64,000 bases of DNA from Cynocephalus volans (lineage: Eukaryota > Chordata > Mammalia > Dermoptera > Cynocephalidae), in contig NC_084462.1 of assembly GCF_027409185.1 (NCBI RefSeq), positions 23,287,577 through 23,351,576 of the forward strand. Reading direction: 5' to 3'. Below, piece by piece: positions 34,565 to 48,204 of this stretch. The notes under the pieces were generated by a model. The model saw only the letters and a list, made by a program, of their open reading frames with translations. It did not search any database and was not told where the DNA came from. How positions within the stretch are numbered: position 1 is the stretch's first letter; the number at the start of each line of letters is the position of its first letter. The translations under genes were made by a program, and so were the position numbers.

Positions 34565-37500
34565 CATGTTGATGGTCATCTTTTTAAAATTATGGTAAAA
34601 TACACATAACATAAAATTTACCATCTTAATCATTTCGGGGTGTGTAGTTCAGCAGTGTTAAGTACATTCACATTGTTATGCAACTAATCTCCAGAACTCA
34701 TTTTATCTTTCCAAACTGAAACCTGGGACCCATTAAACAACTCCGCATTCCTTCCTCTTTCCAGCCCCTGGCAACCACACTTCTACTCTTGTCTCTATAA
34801 ATTTGATTACTCTAGGTACCTCATGTGACTGGAATAATACAGTATTTGTCCTTTTGTGACTGGTTTAGTTCACTTAGCATAATGTCCTGAAGGTTCATCC
34901 ATGTTATAGCATGTGTCAGAATTTCCTTCCTCTTTAAGGCTAATGACATTCCATTGTGTATATTATGTTTTTTTTAATCCATTCATCTGTCAATGGACAT
35001 GTGGATTGTTTCCAACTTTTGGATATTGTGAATAATGCTGCTATAAATATGGATGTAAAAATATTCCTTGGAGATCCTGCTTTCAATTCTTTTATGTGTA
35101 TACCCAATAGTGGAATTGCTGGATTATAAGGTAATTCTATTCTTAATATTTTGAGGAATCACTACAGTTTTTCATAGAGGCTGCACCATTTTACCTTCCC
35201 ACCAACTGTGTACAAGTGTGTTCCAGATTCATCCTCGCCAATCATGTTATTTTCTGTTTTTTGTTTTGGTAATAACTATCCTAATGTGTATGAGATGATA
35301 TCTCATTGTGGTTTTGTTTTGTATTTCTCTAATGATTAGTGATACCATGCACGTTTTTATGTACTTGTTGGCCATTTACATATCTTCTTTGGAGAAATGT
35401 CTATTCATTTGCCTATTTTGAGATCAGGTTGGATGGTTGTTTTTATCATTGTTAGAGTCGTAGGAATTTTTATACATTCTGGATATTAACCCCTTATCAT
35501 ATATATGACTTGCAAATATTTTCTCTTTCCATAGGTTGCTTTTTTATTCTGTTGATTGTGTTCATTGGTGCATGAAAGTTGTAAATTTTGATGTAGTTCA
35601 GATTATGTATATTTTCTTTTCTTGACTATGCTTTTGGTGTCATGTCCAAGAAATCATCACCAAATTCAGTGTTATGAATCTTTCCCTCTATGTTTTCTTC
35701 TAGGAGTTTGATAGTTTTAGCTCACCCTTAGGTCTTTGATCCATTTTCAGTGTATTTTTGGATATGGCATAAGGTAAGGGTCCAACTTCATTCTTTTGCA
35801 TGTGGCTATCCAGTTTTCCCAACACTGTTTGTTAAGAAGAGTGTCCTTTCCCCATTGAGCGGTCTTGGCACCCTTGTTGAAAACCATGTGACCATATATA
35901 TGAGAGTTTATTTCTGGGCTCTCCATTCTGTTCCATTGGTCTGTACGTGTGTCTTTAAGCCAGTACCACACTGTTTTGATAACTGTAGCTTTGCAATCAT
36001 TAAGTGTGAGACCTTCAGGTTTGTTCTTCTTTCAAGATTGTATTGGCTATTTAGGGTCCCTTGAGATTCCATATGAATTTTAGGGTGAATTTTTCTATTT
36101 CTGAAAAAAATGCCATTGAGATTATGATAGAAATTGCACTAAATTGAGAAATCATTTTGGAGAGTATTAGCCCCTTAACAGTACTGTCTTCCAATCCACA
36201 AAAATGGATGTCTTTCCACTTATTGATATCTTTATTTCAGCAACATTTTGTAGTTTTCAGTATTTATTTCTAAGTATTTGATTCTTTTTGATGCCATTGT
36301 AAATGGAATAGCTTTCTTAATTTCTTTTTCAGACTGTTTATTGTTAGTGTATAGAAACACAGCTCATTTTTGCATGTTGATTTTGTATCTTGCAACTTTG
36401 CTAAACTTGCTTATTAGTTCTAATAGCTTTCTGTGTGTGTGTGTGAATCTTTAGGGTTTACTACATATAAAATCAAGCCATCTGTGAACAGAGGTAATTT
36501 TACTTCTTCCTTTCAGGTTTGGATGCCTTTTATTTCTTTTTCTTACCTAATTTCTCTGGCTAGGACTTCCACTATTTTATTGAATAGATGTGGTGAAGTG
36601 GGTATTCTAGTCTTGTTCTTGATCTTAGAGAACAAGCTTTCAATCTTTCATCATTGGGTCTGATGTTAACCGTAGCCTTTTCACATATGGCCTTTATTAT
36701 GTTTAGGTAGTTTCCTTCTATTCCTAATTCGTTGTGGATTTTTATCTTGCAGGGGTCTTGGATTTTGTCACGTTTTGTGCATCAACTGAGATGATCATGT
36801 AGGTTTTTCTCTTTCATTCTGTTAATGTGGTGTACATTGATTGATTGTTTTATGTTGAACTATCCTTGCATTCCAGGAATAAATCCCACTTGGTCATGGT
36901 TTATAACCCTTTTAATGTGCTGTTGAATTCTATTTGCTAGAATTTGATTGAGGATTTTTGCCTCAATATTTATCAGGGATATTGGTCTGTAGTTTTCTCG
37001 TAGTGTCTATATCTGCCTTTTGTATCAGGGTAATGCTACACTCAGAATGAGTGTGGAAATGTTCCTTTCTCTTCAATTTTTTGGAAGAGTTTGAGGAGGA
37101 TCGGTGTTAAGTATTGTTGAAATATTTTCTTAGTTGGGATGTTTTTGATTATTGATTCACTCTCTAATTTTTAGGTCTGTTCAGATTATTTATCTCATGA
37201 TTTATTAATTGCTCAGATTATTTATTTCATGATTTAGACTTTGTGGGTTGTGTGTTTCTAGGAATTTGTTCATTTTACCCATATTATCTAATTTGTTGCC
37301 ATAAAATTGAACAAAGTACTCCCATAATTCTTTTTATTTCTGTAAAATTGGTTGTTATGTTCCCTCTTTTCTGATTTTAGTTGAGTCTTTTCCTTTTTCT
37401 TTAGTCTATCTAACTAAAAGTTTGTCCATTTTGTTGGTTGTCTGAAGAACAAACTCTCAGTTTTGTAATTTTCTCTATTTTTAATCCTTTGTTTTGTTTA

Positions 37501-40375
37501 TCTGTGCTCTAACTTTCATTATTACCTTTCTTTTGTTAGCCTTGGGTTTAGTTGATTCTTCCTTCAGTAGTGGACATGAGATTTTCTAATGTTTTAATGT
37601 TTACAGCTATAAGTTTTCCTTTTAGCTCTGCTTTGCTACATCCTATAAGTTTTGGTATTTTTTGTTTTCATTTTAATCTGTCTCAAGATATTTTCCAATT
37701 TCTCTTGTGATTTATTCTTCGACCCACTGGTTGTTTAAGAGTGTGTTGTTTAGTTTTCCTATATGAGGGGACTTCAAAAAGTTTGTGAAAAAATGAAATC
37801 AAAAGATAAAAATTAAGAATATAAACTTTATTTCTCAGCACAAGCTCCCTCGAGTTTAAGAAACTTTTTTACGGGATGATACCAGTCGATTAGTCCATCC
37901 CTAAAGAACTGTGTATCCTAAGAATTGAACCATCTCAGTGCAATCTTTTTACATTATTAACTGCAGAAAAATGGGTGCCGTTTAAAGATTTTTTAATATT
38001 AGGAAACAAAAAGAATTCAGAAGGAGCCAAATCAGGACTGGAAGGTGGATGCCTAATAATTTTCCATTGAAACTCTTGCAAAATTTCCCTTTTTTGATGG
38101 GAAGATTGAGCAGGAGAGGTGTCATGGTGAAAAAGAACTCTCTGGTGAAGCTTTCTTGGGCATTATTCTTTTTTCTTTTCTTTTTTATTTCCCTTCATTA
38201 AAAAAATTTTTTCCTCGGCAATTTTCTGCTAAAGTTTGGTCTAACTTCTGAAAACACTCTCATAATAAGCAGACATTATCATTCTTTGGCCATCCAGAAA
38301 GTTCACAAGAAAAATGTCTTGATCATCCCTCAAAACTGTTGCTATGACCTTTGCCCTTGACTTCTGCTTTTGCTTTGACTGGACCACTTTTACCTTTTGG
38401 TAGCCATTATTTTCATTGTGATTTGTCTTCAGGATCATAGTGGTAAAGCTGTGTCTCATCTCTTCCAATTCTTTGAAGAAATACCTCAGAATCTTGATTC
38501 CACTTCTTCTTCTTCTTCTTCTTTTTTTTTTTTTACTGAAATCTCTGCTCTTGTTTGCAGCCAATCTGGACACAACAGTTTTGGCACCAATCGATAAAAA
38601 AATTTGCTCAGTTATAATCTTTCATTCAGAATTGTGTAGGCTGAACCACTTGGGATGTCTATGGTCTGTTTTTTCTGCAATTAATCATTGGTCCTGTTAA
38701 ATTAGAGCACAAAGAAGATTAATACTTTTCTCACAAGTTGATGTGGATGGTCTGCTGCTTCAGGCTTCATCTTTGTTATTATCTTCTCCCTTCTTAAAGT
38801 GATTTTTCATTTGTACACTGCTGATTTCTTTGGGGACATTGTCCCCATAAACTTTTCATACCGTATCAATGATTTCAGCATTTTTCTACCCAAGCTTCAC
38901 CATAAATTTGATGTTTGATCTTGCTTCAATTTTAGCAGAATTTATGTTGCTGTCCTAGAGGTTGTTTTCAAATTGATGTCTATGTTTCTTAGTGCCTCAA
39001 ACTAGATCCTGTCAGATATGTCATAATACGTTAGTATGAGCTTATTTTGGTGCAAAAATTTTGAAATCCATGCACACCTTTTAAAATAGTATACATTTTC
39101 CATGACTTTCAGAAGACCCCTCATATCTGTGGATTTTCCAGTTTCCTTTAAGCTATTGCTTTGTAGTTTCTTTTCATTGTGATTGGAAATGATACTTTAT
39201 ATGATTCCAATCTTTTAAAAATTATTAAGACTTGTTTTGTGGCCTAATATGAGGTCTATAGTAGAGAATATTTCATGTGCACTTGAAAATAATATGTATT
39301 CCACTGTTGTTGGGTAGAGTGTTCTGTACATGTGTTGGGACCAATTGGTCTATAGTGTTGTCAAGTCTTCTATTTTCTTATATGTGTCTTCTGTTGGATT
39401 GTTCTGTCCATTACTGAAAGTGGACTATGATGTCTCCTACTATTATTGTACAGCTATGTATTTCTCCATCAGTTCTGTCAGTGTTTGCCTCATACACTTA
39501 GGAATTCTGATGTTTGGTGCATATATGTTTATAATTGATATATCTTCTTGGTGAATTCAACATTTTATTATTATATAATGTCCATTCTGTCGTTTTGTTT
39601 TGTTTTGTTTTGTTTGTGACAATTTTTGAATTGAAATCTATTTTGTCTATTCTTAGTATAAACACTTCTGCTATCTTTTGGTGATTATTTGCTTGGAATA
39701 TCTTTTTCCATCCTTTCTCTTTCAACCTATACATATCCTTAGGTCTAAAGTGAATCTTCTGTAGATAGAATATAGTTGGATTGTTTGTTTTATTCATTCT
39801 TCCAATCTATGTCTTTTGACTAAGGAGTTTAATCCATTTACATTTAAAGTAATTACTGATAGCTTAGAAGTTACTATTAGTGATTTTTTATTTGTCTTGT
39901 GCATATCTTATACATTTTTTGTCCCTCATTTCCTCCCTTGCTGTCTTCTTTTGTTTGATTGACATTTTTTAGTGACATGTTTTGATTCCCTTCTCACTTC
40001 CTATTGTGTATATTGTATAGAAATTTTCTTTGTGGTTATCATGGTGATTACATAAAACATCCTAAAATTATAACAGTCTATTTTAAGCTGATTACAATTT
40101 CAACTGCATTAAAAAAAAAAACCCCAAAACAAAAAACGTCTACTCCTTTATAGCTCCAAACTCCTCTGTATGTTATTGATGTCACAAATTACAATCATGT
40201 ACCCATTGACATAGACTTATTATTTATGCTTTTGCCTTTTACATCCTATAAAAGAATAAAATGTAGAGCTACCAACCAAAGTTACAATAATGTAGGTTTT
40301 CAGATTCATCCATATATTTACTTTTACCAAAAAGCTTTATATTTTCATATGGTTTCAAGTAACTCTGTAGGATAA
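34565..40375 (-). mobile_element. L1 (L1MA/MB-like), 5' truncated, split by mariner
   Basis: Antisense L1 running from the 3' UTR at the left (TACACATAACATAAAATTTACC) through ORF2 to the ORF1/ORF2 junction region at the right (GTTTAATCCATTTACATTTA at 39826, ACAAAGTTGTAACA-like AT-rich sequence to 40375). ORF2 is broken by many stops and shifts. A 1.36 kb mariner interrupts it at 37764-39123. Roughly 4.4 kb of L1 remains. Confidence 0.85.
37764..39123 (-). mobile_element. Hsmar2-like mariner with decayed transposase
   Basis: Terminal inverted repeats TGAGGGGACTTC at the left and GAAGACCCCTCA at the right are flanked by TA on each side (37762-37763, 39124-39125), the Tc1/mariner target duplication. 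Full length is 1360 bp, the size of Hsmar2-type elements, and the ends match the Hsmar2 consensus as I remember it. On the - strand, transposase remnants are legible between about 38900 and 37880: NFLDGQRMIMSAYYESV at 38241-38330, followed by a region encoding a HHDxxxAHSS-like segment and a HPPxSPDLAPS-like segment, which are hallmarks of the mariner catalytic domain. The frame is broken by stops, shifts and a (CTT)n/T13 expansion at 38503-38534. It cannot encode an active enzyme. Confidence 0.9.
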
Positions 40376-42374
40376 AAGAAAAGGAGAATCCCTCTTTTCC
40401 ATCCCATCATAAAACTACCAGAATGCTACAGAACCCTGTGCTCTTCCTGAAAAGTATATGAAAATTTCGGGCTTTTGTTGTTGGGAAAGTAACATCACCG
40501 TAATTGGGTCTTATTGTTTAAAGTTTCCCAGATAATTTAATGGGCATGAATTTTTATGTTTCAGCCAGCTTCCTCAGTGCCTTTGCTTTGGCAAATATAA
40601 CTTCTGGACATGCAAGTAACTGTCTTTTATATTCTTCTTCGAGGTATATATTCTGAGAGCATTGAAACTGTCAAAGAAATCTTGGCTTTTAGTGGCAGGC
40701 ACTAGAGTTGTTCTTAATAATGTGATTTTGGACTGAGCAGAGTTGATATTGTCAACCTGCCTGAATTAGTTTGATTATAATATGAACTTCCTAAAGTTCA
40801 TGTGCTCAGCTGAGGTTGTTGTTTAATATTCAACAAGGATTGTGCCAGTCAGTCAGTGCTGTAGAAAAACATCAGGTATGTGTTAGTATTGATGCCTTTA
40901 TTTGAATTGCAACATATTCCAACTGGCTGCCAACTCGGCCACTGCCCCTGCCTTCTATTCCCTGTCTTCAAGGTCTCCAACCTTAGAAGTTTAAACTTAG
41001 CTCATAGATTCCAGGGCACTAAAGACATGTAGTTTCCCAGATGGGGAAGCTGAGAAGGAAAGGATCTTGTCCCTGGTCAAGTGAGCGAATGACAGATTTA
41101 GAGTTGGACCCTGGTGTATGGACTCCCATGATGACTTTTTCCTGACAATGTGGTTCCAGTTGTGCCTTCCTTTCCTCGAGAATCTCATGTCTGGACTGAT
41201 CTGGCTGTTTCCTGCCTTCCATTCCCTGTCTTCTTCAGTGCCCCCTTTCACAGGTCACTCTGTGATTCAAAGACCTTCTGTCACCCTTGACTACATTATT
41301 TAAATGAATGCTTAGTCTCAACTTACAAAGCTGTCCTGAGTGAAGCCTGTGGGGCCTGGGCCTTGCCCACTTGGCAAAACCTTTTTCTGATATCCATTTT
41401 CTACCTCTGGGATTTGTCCCTGATGGAGAAGAGCTGAATAGAAGGTCAGATTGGACCCTTCAGGTGACCTTGGTACTCATTCAGCTGTTGCCCTGCTGTT
41501 TCCAGCAGTGTCTGTTTTCCATATACATGTCCTTCTTCTTCAACTGGCCTGTTCTGCATGTTGTCTTCTTGCAGAGACTTTGCCCACCGGGAGTGTGCTG
41601 AATTCCACACAGAGACCTGCAGGCTCTTGGGAGTGGCTTGTAGAAGGTTGTGGCACAGGAGGTGACAGCAGCATCACAGCCAGCCAGGAGGAGAAAGTTG
41701 GGCCTAGAAAGTCCCTCACTGCCATCCAGTTGGATAAGCATGCAGTTCCTAAGCTCCTTGCCAGGCATGGTGCTTAGTGGTGGAGAAATAAAAACAGCTT
41801 TACTTCTACCAATATTTACCACCTCTTATCTATTCATTTCATTCTCTTGAGAGTTTTGGGGGTACATGCTCCAGGCCAATAGGAACAAAGAGAAGGAAAT
41901 CTAATATTCAGTTAAGTGTCTATTGCACTAGACGTGTTGGTACCTTACCCATATTCGTACAGATTTCCATGGTGGGGGCTTCCCATGCCTCAGTGACTGA
42001 GAAATTCCCTGCCCACTGGCATGTGCTTGGCTCACTGAGGGACAGGCAGGAAGTGCCAGGTAGTTAGTACCCAAAGGAGAAATCCTTCACAAATAATGGG
42101 TGGGAATTGGAGGGAAAACCTTCCAGCTTCCCTATCCTTCCACCCATTTTGGAGGCATGTTCCACAGACCCATCAGAGGGCCCCTAGTGGGATGGGCTCC
42201 AGGTGCCCATAGCTGTGACCTGCTCACTATTGCACACCATATTTGCTTTCCTATCTTCTTTGAGTCACATCTCCAACCTCTCAAAATGCTTCCCAGGATT
42301 ACCTCCCAAATAAACTATATCCAAATCTTTGTCTCAGGGTCTGCTTTGGGAGAAACCCAAACTAAGAGCCCTGT
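40376..42374. other. Intergenic, mostly unique
   Basis: An antisense MIR fragment lies at about 41030-41130 (GATGGGGAAGCTGAGAAGGA, GATTTAGAGTTGGACCC). Otherwise I see no repeat family or exon. The frames at 41371-41850 overlap on both strands and are unassigned. Confidence 0.45.
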
Positions 42375-42540
42375 TACATAGCAGGATGTCAGTTACTTTT
42401 CACACAAGCCATGAAATATGCATCAAGTCCTTTTTAGAGATGAGGATGCTGAGGTTCAGCGAGGTTAAGCTGATTCCTCAGGGTTACATAGCAATTAAGG
42501 ATAGAGCCAGGATTTGAGACCATACCTGTGTGGCTCCTAA
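42375..42540 (-). repeat. MIR SINE
   Basis: Antisense MIR: GATGAGGATGCTGAGGTTCA, GCGAGGTTAAGCTGATT, GAGCCAGGATTTGAGACC. Confidence 0.8.
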
Positions 42541-42639
42541 GCCTGTCCTATTTCTCCCACTCCTCGATGCTTCAGGTAAAACTCTAGGGGGGGGCTCAGC
42601 AGACCTAAGCTCTGGGTCCATTCTTCCTCCCAATTGATG

Positions 42640-42745
42640 TGTGATCTCAGGCAGATCCCTTGGTTGTTCTTGGTCTAAATCTCATTTGCATTCCTACCTC
42701 AGGGTTTTTGTACTAGCTATTCATTTTGACTGGAATATTCTTCCA
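42640..42745 (+). repeat. MIR/L2 fragment
   Basis: GTGTGATCTCAGGCAGATCC is MIR-like. CCTACCTCAGGGTTTTTGTA with GACTGGAATATTCTTCCAG is L2-like. Confidence 0.45.
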
Positions 42746-44160
42746 GTTTCTATGTTAGGGGTCCTGAAGACCACCCTCAGATTCAATGCTTCTGTAGAAG
42801 GAATCACAGAACTCAGTAAAATTGTTATTCTCATGGTGATGGTTTATTGCAGCATAAGGAGACAGATTAAAATTAGCAAAGGTAAAAGGCACATAGGATG
42901 GAAGCTTCTGTTTTTCCTCTCACAGAGAGCACTTAATTCTCCCAGCAGTGATGTGTGACAACACATACATGCATTACTAAGACAGGATAGAGCTAGGCCT
43001 GTGAACCAAACTGACTCCATTTTCCTGCAGAGGACATTTTGTTACTTTTCCACTCCCCCGGGTAGTGGCCTGATAAAAGTAACTGAAAGAGATCAGTTGG
43101 GCCTAACCACCCTGATAAAATAAACTGATATAAGAGGGGAACAGATATTTACCGAGTTGCAAAACCCTTTCCTGAAGGCTTGTTAAAATATAACTGTTAG
43201 CCTTGTTTAAAACTTGTCATTTATCTACCCATTCTTTGTTTTCTGATAAGTGTAAAAATTAAGTTACAGATTAACCTTACAACCCCTTTAGAAATTACAC
43301 GCCAGATGCTCTTGGAACTGAGCCCCCTTATGACCACCGTAAAAATACCAGAAGTCATTAAAAGAAGATTTGATGTCAATTGAGGAACTGCTTGTCTTTG
43401 AAAAACCCTTAACCAACTTCTGCCAGGCAGGTAGCCTGACTCCTGTGCCTGTGCACAAAGCTTCAAGGTGACCACTACGGTGACCCTCTTGGCATGGCAA
43501 TAATGAACAAAACCACCAACTTGGACCTACTGAGTAGGCATGAGGATCTAACTGAGCATGGACCCCTGATGCAGCAAGGAAAAACAGAATGGAGCACCTC
43601 CAGAGGTGCAGAATGATGATGCTGACCTTTGCCCTTTGCCCCCTTGCCTTAAAAGGACCCTGGACAGCTTTCCTTGGGAGCTAGTTTCCCAATAGCTCCT
43701 TCCCTTATGAATAAGTCTATCTCCTCCTTTAATAAAGCATTGCTTGCTTTACTGCTGGTTGCATTGTTCCTCGTTTCTATGAGTTTGAGACCCAAGAGCC
43801 TAATTTGGTAACATTACCAACTAGAGAAGGTCATCTGTATTTTGGTGTCCATGATTTTTATTCATGACCAGCCGTGCACACATGGAGCACCCATGTAGCT
43901 GATCTTACTTATTTAGTCTCTAGCCCATTTAGATGTCAAACTGATAAAGCATGGCCTGAGACCTGCACCTTAAATCATATTGTTAGAAAATACTACCTGG
44001 CATGGCTCAAACCCTCCAGATATACCAAGATACTCTTATTAGGTAAGATATTCCAATTGCTTAAAGGTTATGTCCTGGTCAGGGTCAGTCCTTTCTTTGG
44101 AATGTGCATAGTCTGGACAACCCAGGCCTGCTGCATTAACCCTTTGCTGTACACTCTGTG
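42746..44160 (-). mobile_element. Old LTR-like element, split by a younger solo LTR
   Basis: 42746-42977 (TGAAGACCACCCTCAGATTC, TCATGGTGATGGTTTATTGC, AAAATTAGCAAAGGTAAAAG) and 43818-44160 (TTGGTGTCCATGATTTTTAT) look like two halves of one antisense LTR, probably ERVL-type. Family and outer borders are uncertain. Non-coding. Confidence 0.45.
42978..43813 (+). mobile_element. Solo LTR, class I (gamma-type) endogenous retrovirus
   Basis: An 836 bp unit with LTR features: a U3-like 5' part (ACCAAACTGACTCCATTTTC), a promoter-like CCTTGCCTTAAAAGGACC at about 43640, and a poly(A) signal in TTTAATAAAGCATTGCTTGC near 43730. The 3' end is GGTAACA. Four-base duplications TTAC lie at 42974-42977 and 43814-43817, as expected for class I insertions. 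The first bases are TA rather than TG, probably by mutation. No internal viral genes are present. Confidence 0.65.
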
Positions 44161-44164
44161 CCAG

Positions 44165-47100
44165 GTTCATACTGGCAGCATGCCCATTACCAGAAATTAC
44201 TTTTGTACCCTGTGTCCCCATCCCAGCTATCCTCCAACCTCTGCCTCCTCCCTCTTTCCCCCCAACTGCACTTTGTAACCCTAGGAATGTTCCCTCCCTC
44301 TGTAAGACCAACGCACTACTGTAGTCTTTCTTTCCTTCATTCTTTCTCCCTTTGCTCCCACGTATGAGTGAGCACATGCAGACTTTATCCCTCTGTGCTT
44401 TGCTTATTTCACTCAACATAAGTTTCTCCAGGTTCATCCCTGTTTTTGCAAATGGGATTATTTCATTCTTTTTTATGGTAGAGTAGTATTCCATGGTATA
44501 TATATAGCACAGTTTCCTTATCCAATCATCGACTGATGGACATTTAGATTGGTTCCTTATCTTGGCTATTGTAAACAGAGATGGGATGAACATGGGAGTA
44601 CAGGTATCCCTTCGACATGATGATTTCCATTCCTATGGGTATATACCCAGAACAGGGCTTGCTGGATTGTATGGAAGATCTATCTGTTGTTGTTTGAGAA
44701 AACTCCATACTGTTTTCCACAGTGGTTGTACTAATTTACAGTCCCACCAACAGTGTAGGAGTGTTCTCTTCTCTGCACACCATAGCCAGCCTTTTTTATT
44801 TACCATCTTTTTGATTATAGCCAGTCTAACTGAGGTGAGGTGGTATCTTGATGTAGTTTTAATTTGCATTTCCCTGATGACTAGTGATGTTGAGCATTTT
44901 TTCATGTATCTGTTGGCCATTTGTATGTCTTCCTTTGAAAAATGTCTATTCAGCTCCTTTGCCCATTTTTTAATTGGGTTATTTGTTTTTATACTGTATA
45001 ATTGCTTGAGTTCTATGTACATTCTCCATATAAATCCCTTGTCGGATGCATAGTTAGCAAAAATTTTCTCCCACTCTGTACGTTGTCATTTCACTCTGTT
45101 GATTGTTTCCTTTGCTGCGTGGAAGCTTTTTAGTTTGATATAGTCCCATTTGTTCATTTTTTCTTTTGCTGCTTGTGCTTTCGGGCTCATATTCATAAAG
45201 CTTGTGCCCAGTCCTAATTGCTGAAGTGTTTCACCTATATTTTCCCTTAGTAATTTTACAGTTTCAGGTCTTATACTTAAGTCTTTAATCCATTTTGAGT
45301 TGATTTTAGGGTTTGGTGAGAGATGCATATCTAGTTTCATTTTTCTGCATATGGATATCCAGTTTTCCCAGCACCACTTGTTGAAGAGACCCTCTTTTCC
45401 CCAATGTAGATTTTTGTTGCCTTTGTCCAATATCAGATGGATGTAAACCTGAGGGGTTATTTTTCAGTTCTCAGTTCTACTCCACTGGTCTGAATGTCTG
45501 TTTTTATACCAGTGCCATGCTGTTTTGGTTAGAGTAGCTTTGTAGTATAATTTGAAGTAAGGTAGTGTTATGCCTCTGGCTTTTTTTTTTTTTTTTTTTT
45601 TTACTCAGGATTGCTTTGGCTATTTGAAGTCTTTTGTTTTCCATATGAAAGGTAAGATTGTTTTTTACATCTCTGTGAAGAATGTCTTTGGTATTTTGAT
45701 GGGGATTGCACTGAATTTGTAGATCACTTTGGGTAGTACAGACATTTTTACAATGTTCATTCTTCCAACCAAGAGCATGGAACATCTTTTTGTGTCTTCT
45801 TTAATTTCATTCAGAAGTGCTTTGTAGTTCTCATTGTAGAGGTTTTTCACATCCTTGGTTAAATTGAACACTTTGTATCTTATTTTTTTTGTGACAATCA
45901 TAAATAGGCTTTCTTTCTTTATTTCTCTGTTAATTCATTATTTGAGTATATAAATGCTACTGACTTGGGGGCATTTATTTTGTATCCTGCAACATTACTG
46001 AAGTTGTTAATCAGCTCTAGAATTTTTTTGATAGAGTCTTTAGGTTTTCTTATATATACTATCATGTAATCTGCAAGTAGAGGAAGTTTGACTTCATCTT
46101 TTCCAATCTGGATTCCCTTTACTTCTTTCTCTTGCCTGATTGCTCTGGCTAGCACCTCCAGTACTATGTTAAATAGATGTGTTGAGAATGGGCATCCTTT
46201 TCTTGTTCCTGTTCTTAAGGGAAAGGCCTTCAGTTTTCCCCCATTCAGAATATTGGCAGTAGGCTTGTCATAAATGGCTTTTGATGTGTTGAGATATTTT
46301 CCTTCTCTGCCTAATTTGTTGAGAGTCTTTATCATGAAAGGATGTGGAATTTTGTCAAATGCTTTTCAGCATCTATTGAGATAATGATATGTTCTTTCCT
46401 TGAGTTTTTTGATGTGATATATCACATTTATTCACTTTCATATGTTGAACCATCCTTGCATCCCTGGGATGCATACCACTTGATCATAGTGTATAATTTA
46501 AAAAATATGCTGCTGTATTCTGATTGCTAATATTTTGTTGAGGATTTCAGCATCTGGGTTCATCAAGGATATTGGCGTATAATTTTCTTTTTTTTGTTGT
46601 TTCTTTATCTGGTTTTAGAATCACGATTATTTTGGCCTCAGAATGAGTTTGGGAGAGTAGCGTCTGTTTCAATTGTTTTGAACAGTTTGAGGAGAATTGG
46701 TATTAACTCCTCTTTAAAAGTCTGATAGAATTCAGCTGAAAAATCTTTCGGACCCGGACTTTTCTTTGTTTGAAGATTGCTAATTACTGATTCAATCTCC
46801 TTGCTTGTTATTGGTGTGTTCAGGTTTTCTATCTCTTCTTGGTTCAGTCTTGGTAGTTTGTATGTGTTGAGAAACTTATCCATATCTTCCAGACTTTCAT
46901 ATTTGTTGTCATACAGTTGTTTATAACAGTCTCTAATGATTCTTTGTATTTCTGTGGTATCAGTTGTAATGTCCCCTTTTTCATTTTTGATTTTTGTTAT
47001 TTGGGTCTTCTCTCTTCTTTTTTTTTTTGTTAATCTAGCTAATGTTTTGTCTATTTTATTTTTCTTCTCAAAAAACCAACTGTTTGTTTTGTTTATCTTT

Positions 47101-48200
47101 TCTATTGTTTTTTGGGTCTCTATTTCATTTTGTTCTGCTCTGATCTTAACTATTTCTTTCCATCTACTACCTTTAGGTTTAGATTGTTGTTTTTCAAGTT
47201 CTTTGAGGTGTAGTGTTAGGTCTTTTATTTTAAGTGTTTCCGTTGTTTTGATATAAGCATTTATTGCAATAAATTTGCCTCCTAGTACTGCTTTTTCAGT
47301 ATCCCACAGGTTGTGGTATGATGTGTGTTTATTTTCATTAGTTTCTAGAAATTTTTTGATTTCTTGTTTAATTTGTTTTGGACCCATAGGTCATTCAGGA
47401 GCTTATTATTTACTTTCCTTTTATTTGTATAGCTTGCAGAGTTTTGCTTATTGTTTATTTCCAATTTTAGTACATTGTGGTCAGAAAAGATATTTGGAAT
47501 GATTTCAATTTTTAAAAATTTGCTGAGACTAGATCTGTGACCTAATATGTGGTCTATCCTGGAGAATGTAGCATGAGCTGATGAGGATAAAGTATATTAT
47601 TTAGTTTTTGTGTGAAATGTTTTATATATATCTGTCTGGTCCAGTTGGTGTAAGGTGTAGATTAAATCCTGTGTCTCTTTGTTGACTTGTTGCCCGGAAG
47701 ATCTGTCCCATACTGAGAGAGGGGTGTTCAGATTACCCAGTATTAATATATTAGGGCCTATTTCTTTCCTTAGGTCTAAGAGTGTTTGCTTTATATATCT
47801 AGGTACTGCAGTATTGGGTGCATACATGTTTATGACTGTTATGCGTTCTAGCTGGATAGATTCCTTTATCAGTATATAGTGTCCTTCTTTGACCCTTTTT
47901 ATGTTTTTTGGTTTAAAGTCTATTTTGCCCAATATAAGAATAGCTACTCCTGATTGTTTTTGGTTTGCATATGTATGGTATATATTTTTCCATCCTTTCA
48001 CTTTTAGTCTATGTGTGTCTCTACAGGTGAGGTGGATCTCTTGAAGATAGCATATACTTGGGTCTAGCTTTTTAATCCAATCAGTCAGTCTGTGTCTTTT
48101 GAATGGGGAGTTTCATTCACATTTAGCGTAGTTATTGAAAAGTGTTGCTTAATTCCTGTCATTTAATTGCTTCTTGTTTAGATGGTTATATATCTTTTAA
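44165..48200 (-). mobile_element. L1 with nearly complete but broken ORF2
   Basis: Antisense L1. From right to left: endonuclease domain (47597-48001; GKIDFKPKNIKRVKEG, RITVINMYAPNT, ILGNLNTPLS), RT N-terminal part (46638-47387; RPITSK-like [30 protein letters not shown]), RT palm (45919-46335; [20 protein letters not shown], where functional copies have TRQGCPLSP), and the C-terminus to 44039-44593 (MEYYSTIKKNEIIPFA). Stops and shifts separate these blocks, and the YADD-like motif reads LADY. The 5' end is truncated just upstream of ORF2. No clear A-tail is visible at the left, so that border is approximate. Confidence 0.85.
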
Positions 48201-48204
48201 AAAA

